DNA of 64,000 nucleotides from UBA9676 sp963741615 (GTDB lineage Bacteria; Actinomycetota; Actinomycetes; Streptosporangiales; Streptosporangiaceae), in contig CAVUIU010000023.1 of the NCBI GenBank assembly GCA_963741615.1, forward strand, positions 1 to 64,000, in the 5' to 3' direction. Below the pieces are notes generated by a model. The model saw only the letters and a program-made list of their open reading frames with translations, did not search any database and had not been told where the DNA came from. The position numbers and the translations under genes were made by a program. Every line of letters begins with the position of its first letter. Position 1 is the first letter of the stretch. Positions 8,143-16,231 of this stretch are shown piece by piece.

Positions 8143-9525
8143 TCAGGGGCGGGCGGGCGCCATGAGCCTGCGGGCCGCCTCGGTCAGGCTGCCGGACAGC
8201 GACGGGTAGACCGCGAAGGTGTGTGCCACCTGGTCAACCGTGAGCAGCTGTTCCACCGCGAGCGACACGGCCAGGATCAGCTCGCTGGCGCGGGGCGCCA
8301 CCACCACCCCCCCGAGGACGATCCCGGTGCCGGGGCGCGCGAACAGTTTCACGAACCCGTCCCGGAAGCCCTGCATCTTCGCGCGCGCGTTGGTCGCCAG
8401 CGCGAGCTTGACGACCTCCGCCTCCACCTGCCCCGACTCGACCGCGGCCTGGTCCACGCCGACGGTGGCGATCTCCGGTTCGGTGAAGATCGTCGCGGCG
8501 ACATTCGCCAGCCGCAGCGGGTGGACCGCCTCGCCGAGCGCGTGCCACATGGCGATACGCCCCTGCATCGCCGCCACGGAGGCGAGCATCATCACCCCGG
8601 TGCAGTCACCGGCTGCGTACACGCCCGGGACGGAGGTCCGCGACACCTTGTCCACCTGCACGAACCCGCGCTCGTCGAGCGCGGCGCCGGCCTCGGCCAG
8701 GCCGATGCCGCCCGTGGCGGGCGCCAGCCCGACGGTCAGCAGGCAATGCGTGCCGCGCACGGCCCGGCCGTCCGTGAGGGTGACCAGCACACCGGCGCCC
8801 TCACGGCGGACCGACGCGGCACGGGACCGGCTGAGCACGGTCATCCCGCGCCGCCGGAACACGTCCTCCACCACCACCGCGGCGTCCGCGTCCTCATGGG
8901 GCAGCACATGCCCCCGGGAGGAGATCAGGGTGACCTGCGATCCCAGCGCCTGGTAGGCGCTCGCGAACTCGGCACCGGTCACCCCCGAGCCCACCACGAT
9001 CAGCTCCCCCGGCAGCTCGCGGAGGTCGTACAGATGCCGCCAGCTCAGGATCCGCTCGCCATCCGGCTCAGCGCCCGGCAGGGCCCGCGGCAGCCCGCCG
9101 GTGGCAACCAGCACCACGTCCGCGCTGATCTCCCGGTCGCCGACGACGACGGCGTGGGCCCCGGCCAGCCGTCCCCGCCCCACGACCACCTCGACCCCCT
9201 CGGCCGCCAGCCGGGCCGCCACATCCGCCGACTGCGCGCGGGCCAGCGCCTTCACCCGCCGGTAGAGCCGGGGCGCGTCGATCCCGACCGAACCGGTCCC
9301 GGCGATCCGGATGCCGAGACCGGCCGAGCCGCGCAGCAGGCCCATGGTCTCCGAGGTGGCGATGAGCGTCTTCGACGGCACACAGTCGGTCAGCACGCAG
9401 GCACCACCGAGCCCGTCGGAGTCCACCACGGTGACCCGCGCCCCGATCTGGGCGGCCACCAGGGCCGCCTCATACCCGCCCGGACCCCCACCGAGAATCA
9501 CGACGCTCGCTTGCCGCTCCCTCAC
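8143..9525 (-). CDS. lpdA: NAD(P)H-quinone dehydrogenase, LpdA-type flavoprotein disulfide reductase
   Basis: This 460-residue FAD protein has the two dinucleotide-binding motifs GGGPGGYEAA (residue 11 on) and VGSGVTGAEFA, and the FAD site YAAGDCTGVMMLASVA. A Cys-x4-Cys pair is present in GGACVLTDCVPSKT. The C-terminal His-Glu pair of true lipoamide dehydrogenases is missing; the segment reads VYPSLSGSLTEA. That matches the M. tuberculosis LpdA (Rv3303c) group, which reduces quinones with NAD(P)H instead of acting on lipoamide, though there I recall one cysteine replaced. The gene is monocistronic, convergent with DUF5313 and divergent from the next gene. Confidence 0.85.
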   Translation of the reverse strand: MRERQASVVILGGGPGGYEAALVAAQIGARVTVVDSDGLGGACVLTDCVPSKTLIATSETMGLLRGSAGLGIRIAGTGSVGIDAPRLYRRVKALARAQSADVAARLAAEGVEVVVGRGRLAGAHAVVVGDREISADVVLVATGGLPRALPGAEPDGERILSWRHLYDLRELPGELIVVGSGVTGAEFASAYQALGSQVTLISSRGHVLPHEDADAAVVVEDVFRRRGMTVLSRSRAASVRREGAGVLVTLTDGRAVRGTHCLLTVGLAPATGGIGLAEAGAALDERGFVQVDKVSRTSVPGVYAAGDCTGVMMLASVAAMQGRIAMWHALGEAVHPLRLANVAATIFTEPEIATVGVDQAAVESGQVEAEVVKLALATNARAKMQGFRDGFVKLFARPGTGIVLGGVVVAPRASELILAVSLAVEQLLTVDQVAHTFAVYPSLSGSLTEAARRLMAPARP

Positions 9526-9762
9526 GACGCCTCATTCTGTCGCATGCCACACCGGGTGATCCCCGCCGACCGGCCCCCAGCCGGTATCTCGCATCGCGGG
9601 ACGCCCTGCGCCCGGATGGCCGTGCCCGGTGAGCACCACCAAGACCGGTGACGGGCCCGGGCCGTGGGCCCGTATGGGGTACCCGTGGGCCGTGCCCCCG
9701 TGATGCCGGCGTGATACGTGCTCCCGGGTCCGCGCGGACGGCATGGTGGGCCATTGGTGCCA

Positions 9763-9777
9763 TGTCATGCAATGACA
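9763..9777. promoter_or_regulatory. Inverted repeat TGTCAT-GCA-ATGACA, candidate operator
   Basis: A perfect 6-base inverted repeat with a 3-base spacer lies 43 bases upstream of the cyclotransferase-like gene in the divergent region with the LpdA-type gene. Its size fits a dimeric repressor site, but no regulator gene is adjacent and short palindromes arise by chance. Confidence 0.3.
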
Positions 9778-9807
9778 AAACACCAGGCCACGGGCACGAG
9801 GGGCCAT

Positions 9808-9813
9808 TACGCT
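9808..9813 (+). promoter_or_regulatory. Candidate -10 hexamer TACGCT (leaderless start)
   Basis: TACGCT occupies exactly -12 to -7 relative to the GTG at 9820. The same hexamer at the same distance precedes the gene at 43852, and a similar one precedes tsaB, which supports real promoter function. Confidence 0.45.
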
Positions 9814-9819
9814 GGGGCG

Positions 9820-10272
9820 GTGACCCTGTATGCCGCATATGGCAGCAATATGGACCCTGACCAGATGGCGAAGCGGTGCCCGCACTCGCCCCAGCGCGGT
9901 ACCGGCTGGCTGGAGGGCTGGCGCCTCACGTTCGGCGGCGAGGACATGAGCTGGGAAGGCGCGCACGCCACCGTGGTGGAAGCTGCGGGGCAGCGGGTAT
10001 TCGTGGTCATCTACGACGTCCCGGACACCGACGAGCAGGTCCTGGACCGCTGGGACGGCGCCACCCTCGACTACTACCGCAAGCTGCGGGTGCGGGTGCA
10101 GACCCTCGACGGGGACGTGGCCGCCTGGCTCTATGTGCTCAACGCCTACGAGGGCGGGCTCCCATCTGCCCGTAACCTCGGCCTCCTGGCCGACGCAGCG
10201 GAGAAGGCCGGAGCGCCTGCCGATTATGTCGCCGAGATCCGCGCCCGGCCCTGCGCCTCGATCGGCGGCTGA
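9820..10272 (+). CDS. Gamma-glutamylcyclotransferase-like (AIG2/GGCT fold) protein
   Basis: The 150-residue protein opens with LYAAYGSNMDPDQMAKRCP, the signature first strand and loop (YGSN) of the GGCT/AIG2 fold, and ends with the usual helical segment. Family members cyclise gamma-glutamyl amino acids or related compounds; the substrate here is unknown. The reading frame is open upstream to 9718, but GTG 9820 is the likely start because homologues begin just before the YGSN strand and a TACGCT -10 box sits at -12. It ends 15 bases before the convergent transketolase gene. Confidence 0.8.
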   Translation: MTLYAAYGSNMDPDQMAKRCPHSPQRGTGWLEGWRLTFGGEDMSWEGAHATVVEAAGQRVFVVIYDVPDTDEQVLDRWDGATLDYYRKLRVRVQTLDGDVAAWLYVLNAYEGGLPSARNLGLLADAAEKAGAPADYVAEIRARPCASIGG

Positions 10273-10287
10273 GCGGCATCCCCGTGC

Positions 10288-11178
10288 TCAGGCACCGAGG
10301 AAGCCGCTGATCGACGCCCGGAGCGAGGCGGCGTCGAGCCCGTGTGCCCTCTCGTGCTCGGCGGGTGTGCCGTAGCGGCGCAGTTCGGTGCGGCCCACAC
10401 CGAGGCCGAGCACCCGGTGGCGGATATCCGGCAGTGCCCGGGCCACCTCCGCTGCCGACGTCCCCGCCAGGTAGGGCTCCACCAGCACGACATCGGGAGT
10501 GCGCAACGTATCCCGCAGGGTGGCCCCGTCGAAGGGGCGGATGGTGGCGGCGTAGAGCACCGTCACGTCCAGGCCGAGGGTAGCCTCCACCACCTGGTCG
10601 GCGAGCGGGCCGACCGCGATCACCGTGCCCGCCGTCCCGAGCCGCAGCACGCTGAACATGCCCGGCTCCCGCTCCAGGGGCACGGCCGTGGAACGGTCGG
10701 ACAGCCGCACATAGACAAGCCCGTCGCCGGCGGCCGCCGCGCGGATCTGGCGTTCTGCCTCGTCGGGATGACCGGGCACGTGAACGGTCCAGCCGGGCAG
10801 CGTGTCCAGCAGGGCCACGTCGCCGGGCGCCTGATGGGTGCGCCCGCCCTCGGAGTAGTCGTCGGAGGCGCCCGCACTGACCAGCACCGCGCCCACACCC
10901 TGATGGTTGAGGTCCAGCTTGATCTGCTCGAAAGGCCGCTCCACCAGGAAGCTCGCGAAGGTGTGCGCGATCGGCCGCATCCCCGCCAGGGCCAGTCCGC
11001 CGGCCACGCTGACCAGCAACTGCTCCCGGATGCCGAGGTTGAGCACCCGGTCCGGGTAGCGCCTGCGGGCAGGTGAGAACGCGTCAGCGGTGATGTCTGC
11101 GAGCACCACCACGAGCCGGGGGTCGGCCGCGAGCAGTTCCGACGTGACGGACGTGAAGCGCTCTCTCATGGTCTCCAT
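10288..11178 (-). CDS. Transketolase C-terminal subunit (pyrimidine-binding and C-terminal domains)
   Basis: A 296-residue protein corresponding to the second half of transketolase. It carries the pyrimidine domain with the catalytic glutamate in LNLGIREQLLVSVAGG, the HTFASFL segment, and the C-terminal Rossmann-like domain (VIAVGPLADQVVEATL). With the N-terminal subunit 65 bases upstream it would form a thiamine-diphosphate enzyme transferring two-carbon ketol units. Split transketolases in actinobacteria serve pentose metabolism or specialised pathways; the donor and acceptor cannot be inferred. ATG 11178 or 11169 are both possible starts. Both genes would be driven by the operator-promoter at about 11965-11986. 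Confidence 0.88.
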   Translation of the reverse strand: METMRERFTSVTSELLAADPRLVVVLADITADAFSPARRRYPDRVLNLGIREQLLVSVAGGLALAGMRPIAHTFASFLVERPFEQIKLDLNHQGVGAVLVSAGASDDYSEGGRTHQAPGDVALLDTLPGWTVHVPGHPDEAERQIRAAAAGDGLVYVRLSDRSTAVPLEREPGMFSVLRLGTAGTVIAVGPLADQVVEATLGLDVTVLYAATIRPFDGATLRDTLRTPDVVLVEPYLAGTSAAEVARALPDIRHRVLGLGVGRTELRRYGTPAEHERAHGLDAASLRASISGFLGA

Positions 11179-11243
11179 CTGTGTGCCCCTTCATGGGTGG
11201 CGCGCTGGCACCGGCGGGCGCGTGACGGGCCCGCCAGGCACGC

Positions 11244-11948
11244 CTAGTCGCGCGGCTCGATCACGGCGACCACGGCATGTGGCCGGCCTGGATGGGGGGC
11301 CGTCAGGGCCGCCTCCAGCGCGGCGTGGTCCCGCCCGGAGACCCGCAGCGCCGACCAGCCCTCGGTGGCGAACCGGGTCTCGATGCCGCCCGGCCAGCCG
11401 TGGGTGGACGAGGAGTTGTCCACCACCACCACATGCAGCGCGTCAAGCCGGGCGGCGCGGGCGAAGGCGATCGCCTCGTGGTTGGAGCCCTCGTCCAGTT
11501 CCCCGTCCCCGATCAGCACGAACACCCGGCTTCCGGTCAGGCCACGGGCCCGCAAGCCCAGCGCCGTCCCGGTCGCCAGCGGCAGCCCGTGCCCCAGCGA
11601 GCCGCTGGAGATCTCGGCCCCGGGGACAAGGTTGCGGTCCGGGTGCCTGCCCAGCACCGAGCCGGACCCACCGTAACCAGGCAGCGAGGCCGGGCCGAGG
11701 AAACCCTTGGCGGCCAGGACCGCGTAGTAGGCCATCGGCCCATGGCCCTTGGACAGCAGGAAGCGGTCCCTGGTCTCGTCACCGATGGTGCCCGGGCTCA
11801 CCCGCAGCACCCGGTCGTACAGCACCCAGAGCACGTCGAGCGTGGACTCGGCCGCCGCGTCATGCTTGGAATCCCCGGTCATCAGCGAGATCAGGGCCGG
11901 CAGCTCCGGATAGCCGTACCCGGCCGGGGCCAGTGGCGTGGTGTTCAT
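11244..11948 (-). CDS. Transketolase N-terminal subunit (thiamine-diphosphate domain)
   Basis: This protein of about 234 residues matches the first half of transketolase. The thiamine-diphosphate/Mg motif is GDGELDEGSNHEAIAFAR...VVVDN, with the upstream LSKGHGPMAYYAVLA and SSGSLGHGLPLATGTALG segments typical of the family. The start ATG at 11948 (MNTTPL) is preferred to the one at 11957, because the latter overlaps the -10 region of a promoter whose predicted start site falls at the second ATG. The GNAT gene lies immediately upstream on the same strand, with its stop overlapping the -35 element. Confidence 0.87.
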   Translation of the reverse strand: MNTTPLAPAGYGYPELPALISLMTGDSKHDAAAESTLDVLWVLYDRVLRVSPGTIGDETRDRFLLSKGHGPMAYYAVLAAKGFLGPASLPGYGGSGSVLGRHPDRNLVPGAEISSGSLGHGLPLATGTALGLRARGLTGSRVFVLIGDGELDEGSNHEAIAFARAARLDALHVVVVDNSSSTHGWPGGIETRFATEGWSALRVSGRDHAALEAALTAPHPGRPHAVVAVIEPRD

Positions 11949-11964
11949 GGCACCCATGCTCGGA

Positions 11965-11986
11965 CCTCAAGTTAACTTGAAGTCAA
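11965..11986 (-). promoter_or_regulatory. SoxR/MerR-type operator inside a long-spacer promoter of the transketolase pair
   Basis: The sequence CCTCAAGTTAACTTGAAG at 11965-11982 differs at one of 18 positions from the SoxR box of the E. coli soxS promoter as I recall it, and its core TCAAGTTAACTTGA (11967-11980) is a perfect palindrome. On the minus strand a -35 element TTGACT (11981-11986) precedes it and GAGCAT follows with a 19-base spacer. An overlong spacer holding the operator is the hallmark of MerR-family promoters. The predicted transcript begins at about 11949, next to the ATG at 11948. The regulator is not encoded in the window. Confidence 0.6.
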
Positions 11987-12582
11987 ATCGGCCGATGGAG
12001 GGGGATGTGCAGGCGCATCACCCAGCGCCACTTGGCGATCCGGCGATCACGGACGAATCCGAACTCTTCGAACAGGCTTTCCGGCCCGGTGTGCAGGTAG
12101 GCGCCGCGTTGCGGGTCCCGCCCGGCAACCTGCTCGGGATAGGCCTCGACCAGGCCCCCGCCCAGCTCTGTTATCGCAGCCAGCGCTGCCGCAACTCCGG
12201 CCCGCGCCACACCGTGGCCGCGGTGCCCGGCGCCAGTGAACAGGCATCCGATCCGCCAGTCCGGCAACTTAACCAGGTCTTTTTCGTAGGCTTTGGGATT
12301 CTTGATGGTCGCCACCTCGGCCGGTGGTCCGTACTGACACCAGCCCACGCACGCGCCGTCGCGATAGACGAGCATCTGGTGGCTGGTTCCGTTGTTCACG
12401 TGGGCGCGCTTGGCCTCGCGGTTGCCCGACGCGGTGCTGTCCCTGGTGATTCCCTCGGGGTGAAAGCCAATGCACCAGCAACCGCCCCACACGCCGTTGT
12501 TCGCCTCGACCAGCGCAGCGAAGTCATCCCAGGTATCGGGCGTGAGCAGGCGGGTCGTGTAACAGGCGCTGAGAGGTGTCAC
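11983..12582 (-). CDS. GNAT-family acetyltransferase-like protein
   Basis: A 199-residue protein with the GNAT acetyl-CoA loop GAGHRGHGVARAGVAAALAAI near residue 130 and a preceding strand WRIGCLFTGAGHR. The N half contains NNGVWGGCWCIGFHPEG, a Cys/Trp-rich patch seen in a group of actinobacterial GNAT proteins of unknown substrate. The start is the GTG at 12582: GACAAT lies at -12 to -7, and the frame extension further upstream is only the antisense-like shadow of the neighbouring gene. Its stop codon overlaps the -35 box of the transketolase promoter. Confidence 0.75.
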   Translation of the reverse strand: MTPLSACYTTRLLTPDTWDDFAALVEANNGVWGGCWCIGFHPEGITRDSTASGNREAKRAHVNNGTSHQMLVYRDGACVGWCQYGPPAEVATIKNPKAYEKDLVKLPDWRIGCLFTGAGHRGHGVARAGVAAALAAITELGGGLVEAYPEQVAGRDPQRGAYLHTGPESLFEEFGFVRDRRIAKWRWVMRLHIPLHRPI

Positions 12583-12635
12583 AGCCCTATTGTCCTCATG
12601 CTCCCGCCTTGGACCACGCATGGGCCGGACACGCT

Positions 12636-13298
12636 CTAGGCGAGCGAGACCACCAGGAGCGCCACCAGCGGCACCCCCATCACCGCGATGGGTGCCCACG
12701 CCCAGCGCACCTCCGGCTGCCCGCCCCCGGCGCCTGCCGCGTGCTCGCGCTGCGCGCGCTCGTCCAGCTGGTGTGCCGTGAAGTCGGCGGGGGTACGCTG
12801 CAGGGCCTCCTGGGCCTGCGGCGGGTATTTGCCGTAGCCGCTTGGCCGCCGCGACTGCTGCGCCATGGCCCGCCGGGCGCGGAACTCCCCCCTGCGGGCG
12901 GAGCGCGCCGATGACTGCACGGCCCAGCTGTGGACGATCTTGCCCTTGCTGGCACCGGGCGGCACCGCGCAGTGCACCCGGACCGTGTTGACCACATCTA
13001 CCTTGTCCACCGCCCCCCACGGCACCCGGTGGTCGCGCAGCGGGTTCGCAACCGTGATGCCCCCACCGTCGGCTGCGATGCGCGGCCGCAGCGCGCACCC
13101 GTAGACCAGCGCGGTGATGGCGACCACCAGCACCGCCATGACGAGGGCGGAATGGTCGCGGCCCTGCACGGCGAGGTCGATCAGGATGGCGGCAGCGATC
13201 GCCACCCACGCCCACCACAGCACGAGGGAGCCGGGACTACGGAACACTTCCCGGCCACCGGCCAGGTCCTGCTGTGACGACACCGCCGGGCACTCCAC
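12636..13298 (-). CDS. PH-domain-like membrane protein (bacterial PH family)
   Basis: The protein has an N-terminal hydrophobic hairpin (about residues 25-45 and 52-70), then a short beta-rich domain (RIAADGGGITVANPLRDHRVPWGAVDKVDVV) typical of bacterial PH domains, a basic stretch around SARSARRGEFRARR, and a final transmembrane helix (WAWAPIAVMGVPLVALLVVSLA). It resembles a common actinobacterial membrane protein of unknown function. The GTG at 13298 is the longest start; a GTG at 13283, preceded by GGAG nine bases upstream, is a good alternative. Confidence 0.7.
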   Translation of the reverse strand: MECPAVSSQQDLAGGREVFRSPGSLVLWWAWVAIAAAILIDLAVQGRDHSALVMAVLVVAITALVYGCALRPRIAADGGGITVANPLRDHRVPWGAVDKVDVVNTVRVHCAVPPGASKGKIVHSWAVQSSARSARRGEFRARRAMAQQSRRPSGYGKYPPQAQEALQRTPADFTAHQLDERAQREHAAGAGGGQPEVRWAWAPIAVMGVPLVALLVVSLA

Positions 13299-13374
13299 TC
13301 AATTTCATCGGGCTGAGCAGGTCATGGCTGCCCGAACTCACTGTAAACCCCGTGGGGAGAACCGGTGCCAGGCC

Positions 13375-14616
13375 TCAGCCGCGGGCCGCATCAGCCAGCC
13401 GGGCGGACGCTGTCGCGTCCCGGGGCTGGAGCGCCGCGAGGGCGGTGGCCGCCATCAGCCGCACCCCCACCCCGATCGCCCGCTCGTCCACGTCGAACGC
13501 GGCCTGGTGCAGGTCACAGTGGCCGCCCGGCCCTGGGGTCCTGGTCCCGAGCCGGGCCAGGGTGCCCGGAACCGACTCCAGGTACCAGGCGAAGTCCTCG
13601 GCGCCCAGGCTCTGCGGTGCCGACGACACCGCGTCCGGGCCGAGCACGTGCGCGGCGGCCGTCTCGAGGATGGCGGTGCTGACAGGCTCGTTGACGGCCG
13701 GCGGGACGCCGCGCACGTAGTCCAGTTCCGCGATCACCCCGTAGGCGCTGGCGACGGAACTCACCAGCGCCGCGAGCAGGTCGGGTGCCTGGTGCCAGGC
13801 CTCATCGTCGAGGCAGCGCACGGTACCCGCGGCGAAACCTTCTTCCGGGATCGCGTTGGCGGCGAGCCCGGCGCTGATCTGGCCCCAGACGAGGCTGAGG
13901 GTGGAGCGGGGGTCCACCCGCCGCGACAGCGCGGCCGGCAGCTCGGTCACGATCTTGCCGAGCGCGTACACCAGGTCGGCGGTCAGGTGCGGCCGCGCGG
14001 TGTGCCCGCCCGGCCCGCTGACCTTCACCTTGATCTTGTCGCAGGCACCGGTGATCGGGCCGGTCCTCGTCCCGATCTTCCCCACCTCGAGCGTGGGGTC
14101 GCAGTGCAGGGCGAAGATCCGCTGAACCGCCGTGATGCCGCCGGCGGCCATCACGTTGACAGCCCCGCCGGGAACTTCCTCCGCGGGCTGGAAGATGAGC
14201 CTGACCCGTCCCGGAAGACGCCCGGCCGCCGCCCGCGCCGCCAGGAACAGCCCCGCCCCGAGCAGCACGGTGGTGTGCACGTCGTGCCCGCAGGCGTGGC
14301 AGGCGTTCGGGACGGTGGACCGGTAGGGCACGTTCTTCTCGTCGGCGATGGGCAGCGCGTCCAGGTCGGCGCGCAGTGCCACTATGGGGCCGCCAACGGG
14401 CCCGTCGCCGATATCCACGATCAGCCCGGTCCCTTTGGGCAGCGTCACCGGGTGCAGCCCGGCCGATGCCAGCCGCAGCAGGACGCGGCTTGTCGTCCGG
14501 TGCTCCCGGTAGCCGACCTCCGGATGGGCATGCAGGTCCCGCCGGAACGCGACCAGCTCCTCTTCCCGGGCGGCCATGAAGTCCCCGAGGTCTCCCCGCA
14601 GGTCAAGCTCCATCAT
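13375..14616 (-). CDS. M20-family amidohydrolase (AmiA/HipO-like), copy 1
   Basis: A metallo-amidohydrolase of about 413 residues in the peptidase M20 family. The metal-binding signatures NACHACGHDVHT, FQPAEEVPGG and FALHCDP are present, as is the dimerisation-domain GPGGHTARP. Such enzymes cleave N-acyl or peptide bonds (for example N-acyl amino acids); the substrate is unknown. The start ATG at 14616 has GGAGG six bases upstream. A close paralogue lies 382 bases upstream on the same strand (14999-16231), and a block near the middle of the two genes is nearly identical at DNA level, indicating tandem duplication with later homogenisation. Confidence 0.9.
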   Translation of the reverse strand: MMELDLRGDLGDFMAAREEELVAFRRDLHAHPEVGYREHRTTSRVLLRLASAGLHPVTLPKGTGLIVDIGDGPVGGPIVALRADLDALPIADEKNVPYRSTVPNACHACGHDVHTTVLLGAGLFLAARAAAGRLPGRVRLIFQPAEEVPGGAVNVMAAGGITAVQRIFALHCDPTLEVGKIGTRTGPITGACDKIKVKVSGPGGHTARPHLTADLVYALGKIVTELPAALSRRVDPRSTLSLVWGQISAGLAANAIPEEGFAAGTVRCLDDEAWHQAPDLLAALVSSVASAYGVIAELDYVRGVPPAVNEPVSTAILETAAAHVLGPDAVSSAPQSLGAEDFAWYLESVPGTLARLGTRTPGPGGHCDLHQAAFDVDERAIGVGVRLMAATALAALQPRDATASARLADAARG

Positions 14617-14998
14617 GTGCCGCCTCCACAGACACTCGACCCGCCGCAGCGAACCCCGGAACTGATGCCGCGCAGCCGACCGCGCCGCCGCCACGGGCGT
14701 GCTCCTGCTCGCCCGCCGCAACTTCCCCCGCAGCGAGCCCGGTAACCGCAGCGCCAGACAGCCGGGTCAGCGCTGGGGAACGACGGTACTCTGGTCAGCC
14801 GCCCGGATATCCGGAGAGCCGCGTGGCGCGCGGCGTCCGTGCCCCCGCCCGCCAGCCAGGATGAAACGGGGCCGACATCACGGAGTATCTTACCGCACAC
14901 GCTATGTATCCACCGGCGATCCGGCCAACCCGCGTCCTCATCAGAAAACCGGCAGGTTCGTGCCCGGTCCAGCTGGCCGGGCCGGCCGGCACCCAGAA
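14617..14998. other. Intergenic region between the two M20 paralogues
   Basis: No supported gene. The minus strand has an AT-richer patch with TAAGAT (14887-14892) that could be a -10 element for copy 1, but it lies about 270 bases from the start and has no clear -35 partner. Only the last 11 bases before the start (GGAGGCGGCAC) are a clear ribosome-binding site. Confidence 0.3.
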
Positions 14999-16231
14999 TC
15001 AGGCGGCGCCCCGGCTCGATGCGACGGCTGCCTCGGGGGCGCCGTCGGAGAGCGCGATGAGAGCGGACGCCGCCATCAGCCGCACGCCCACGCCGATGGC
15101 GCGCTCGTTGACGTCAAAGTTCGGCTGGTGGATATCCAGGTCCGTCGGCGTGTGCGGGCCCCGGATCCCCAGCCGGGCCAGCGCCCCGGGGATCGACTCC
15201 AGGTACCAGGCCACGTCCTCCCCGCCCAGGCTCTGGGGCGCCTGGGCGACCGCATCCGGCCCGAGGACCAGTTCGGTGGCCTCGCCAAGGATGCGCACGC
15301 TCTCGCCGTCGTTGACGGCCGGCGGGACGCCGCGCACGTAGTCCAGCTCCGCGATCACCCCGTAGGCGCTGGCGACCGAGCTCACCAGGCCCTTGAGCAT
15401 GTCGGGTGCCTGGTGCCAGGCCTCATCGTCGAGGCAGCGCACGGTACCCGCGGCGAAACCTTCCTCCGGGATCGCGTTGGCGGCCAGCCCGGCGCTGATC
15501 TGGCCCCAGACGAGGCTGAGGCTGGAGCGGGGATCCACCCGCCGCGACAGCGCGGCCGGCAGCTCGGTCACGATCTTCCCGAGCGCGTACACCAGGTCAG
15601 CGGTCAGGTGCGGCCGCGCGGTGTGCCCGCCCGGCCCGCTGACCTTCACCTTGATCCTGTCGCAGGCGCCGGTGATCGCGCCGGTCCGCAGCCCGATCTG
15701 GCCGACCTCGAACCGGGGGTCGCAGTGCAGGGCGAAGATCCGGTCCACGCCGGTGATGGCCCCCTCGCCCATCGCCGCCAGCGCGCCCTCGACCACTTCC
15801 TCGGCCGGCTGGAACAGCAGCCTCACCCGCCCGGGCAGCAGCCCCCGCTCCGCGCGCCTGGCCAGGAACAGCCCGGCGCCGAGCAGCACGCTGGTGTGCA
15901 CGTCGTGCCCGCAGGCGTGGCAGGCGTTCGGGACGGTGGACCGGTACGGCACGTTCTTCTCGTCGGGAACGGGCAGCGCGTCCAGGTCGGCCCGCAGCGC
16001 CACGATCGGGCCGTCACCCGTGCCGACATCCGCCCACAGGCCGGTGCCCGAGGACATGAGACGGGGCCGCAGGCCGACTGCCATCAGGCGCTGCGCGACC
16101 TTGGCGGTCGTGCGCCGCTCGGTGTGCGCGATCTCCGGATGGGCATGCAGGTCGCGCCGGAACTCGATCAGCTCCTGGGCGTGACCGATGAGGAAGTCCT
16201 CCAGGTCCCCCGGCAGGTCAGGCGCGGGCAT
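14999..16231 (-). CDS. M20-family amidohydrolase (AmiA/HipO-like), copy 2
   Basis: This 410-residue paralogue of the downstream amidohydrolase has the same metal-binding motifs (NACHACGHDVHT, FQPAEEVVEG, FALHCDP) and GPGGHTARP. The start ATG at 16231 has GGAGG six bases upstream, the same spacing as its paralogue. The N- and C-terminal parts differ more between copies than the central part: 15406-15666 and 13787-14046 differ at only a handful of bases. The pair may have diverged in substrate range. The reading frame extends upstream, but that part is low-complexity Arg/Pro and lacks a start signal. Confidence 0.9.
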   Translation of the reverse strand: MPAPDLPGDLEDFLIGHAQELIEFRRDLHAHPEIAHTERRTTAKVAQRLMAVGLRPRLMSSGTGLWADVGTGDGPIVALRADLDALPVPDEKNVPYRSTVPNACHACGHDVHTSVLLGAGLFLARRAERGLLPGRVRLLFQPAEEVVEGALAAMGEGAITGVDRIFALHCDPRFEVGQIGLRTGAITGACDRIKVKVSGPGGHTARPHLTADLVYALGKIVTELPAALSRRVDPRSSLSLVWGQISAGLAANAIPEEGFAAGTVRCLDDEAWHQAPDMLKGLVSSVASAYGVIAELDYVRGVPPAVNDGESVRILGEATELVLGPDAVAQAPQSLGGEDVAWYLESIPGALARLGIRGPHTPTDLDIHQPNFDVNERAIGVGVRLMAASALIALSDGAPEAAVASSRGAA

